Shown here: positions 6,273-6,420 of the stretch, one piece after another
Layout: each line of letters begins with the position of its first letter
How positions within the stretch are numbered: position 1 is the first letter of the stretch
DNA from: Flavobacteriales bacterium
Lineage (GTDB): Bacteria > Bacteroidota > Bacteroidia > Flavobacteriales > BACL11
Direction of reading: 5' to 3'
DNA: 6,420 bases
NCBI GenBank assembly: GCA_002683775.1
Contig: NYTT01000092.1
Location: 1-6,420, forward strand
Translations under genes and position numbers: made by a program
The notes under the pieces: generated by a model
Seen by the model: the letters and a program-made list of their open reading frames with translations, nothing else
Database searches by the model: none
What the model was told of the DNA's origin: nothing

Positions 6273-6420
6273 AATAAAAGAGATATGGAAACTATTAGAT
6301 TCTGTTCCAGATCCTGAAATTCCTGTAATTTCTGTTGTAGAACTTGGAGTAGTTAGAAATATTTCATTTACTAATAATGCTTACCAAATTTTAATTACAC
6401 CAACCTATTCAGGTTGTCCA
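6259..6420 (+). CDS. paaD: PaaD, MIP18/DUF59-family Fe-S maturation protein of the phenylacetate cluster (5' part)
   Basis: The frame is open from ATG 6259 to the window edge (54 codons; family about 160-170), so the gene is cut by the window. The visible part carries the domain hallmarks IWKLLDSVPDPEIPVISVVE (D-P-E-I-P), then L-G-V-V-R and ITPTYSGCP, which holds the conserved T-Y-S-G-C-P cysteine. PaaD is needed for activity of the epoxidase in E. coli and is thought to assist Fe-S cluster assembly, probably on PaaE, without being part of the enzyme. ATG 6259 is the only in-frame ATG near the domain start; it overlaps the end of paaC by 14 bases, which suggests translational coupling. The nearby ATG at 6285 is out of frame. 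Features such as the C-terminal cysteines cannot be checked here. Confidence 0.93.
   Translation, partial: MQSGKIKEIWKLLDSVPDPEIPVISVVELGVVRNISFTNNAYQILITPTYSGCP

Noticed and set aside
1..6420. CRISPR arrays, tRNA or rRNA genes, insertion sequences, or defence or mobile systems
   Set aside because: No regularly spaced repeats, RNA-gene signatures, transposase-like frames or terminal inverted repeats were seen; nearly every base belongs to an identified gene.

Overview
The window is strongly AT-rich and densely coded. It looks like a Bacteroidota chromosome, most likely a streamlined flavobacterium. The reasons are the low GC, the very short gaps between genes, the absence of clear Shine-Dalgarno sites, TAA as the stop of every gene whose end is visible, and the enlarged OppB/OppC-type permeases usual in that phylum. 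The exact taxon is inference.

Layout: (1) 1-274, + strand: the middle of an alanine racemase (alr) N-terminal domain that stops abruptly at its conserved K-x-N-T-G segment, one base before the next ATG. (2) 276-3081, + strand: two adjacent inner-membrane permease genes of a peptide-type ABC transporter (DppB/OppB family, then DppC/OppC family). No ATPase or binding protein is in view. (3) 3101-4141, - strand, tail to tail with the permeases: paaE, the reductase of the phenylacetyl-CoA epoxidase, broken by one in-frame TAA. (4) 4142-4302: a divergent intergenic region with two weak Bacteroidota-type -7 boxes and a 14-bp near-palindrome. (5) 4303-6420, + strand: paaA, paaB, paaC and the start of paaD, tightly packed and running off the right edge.

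How the genes work together: PaaA (diiron oxygenase), PaaC (structural partner) and PaaB form the multicomponent monooxygenase that epoxidises the ring of phenylacetyl-CoA. PaaE passes electrons from NAD(P)H through FAD and a plant-type 2Fe-2S centre to PaaA. PaaD is a MIP18/DUF59-family protein thought to help Fe-S maturation. This is the entry to aerobic phenylacetate catabolism. Here paaE faces away from paaABCD.

I found no previously undescribed system. The points most worth a second look are two gene disruptions (the paaE nonsense codon and the truncated alr abutting the permease gene), followed by the divergent paa promoter region and the lineage-style insertions in the permeases.
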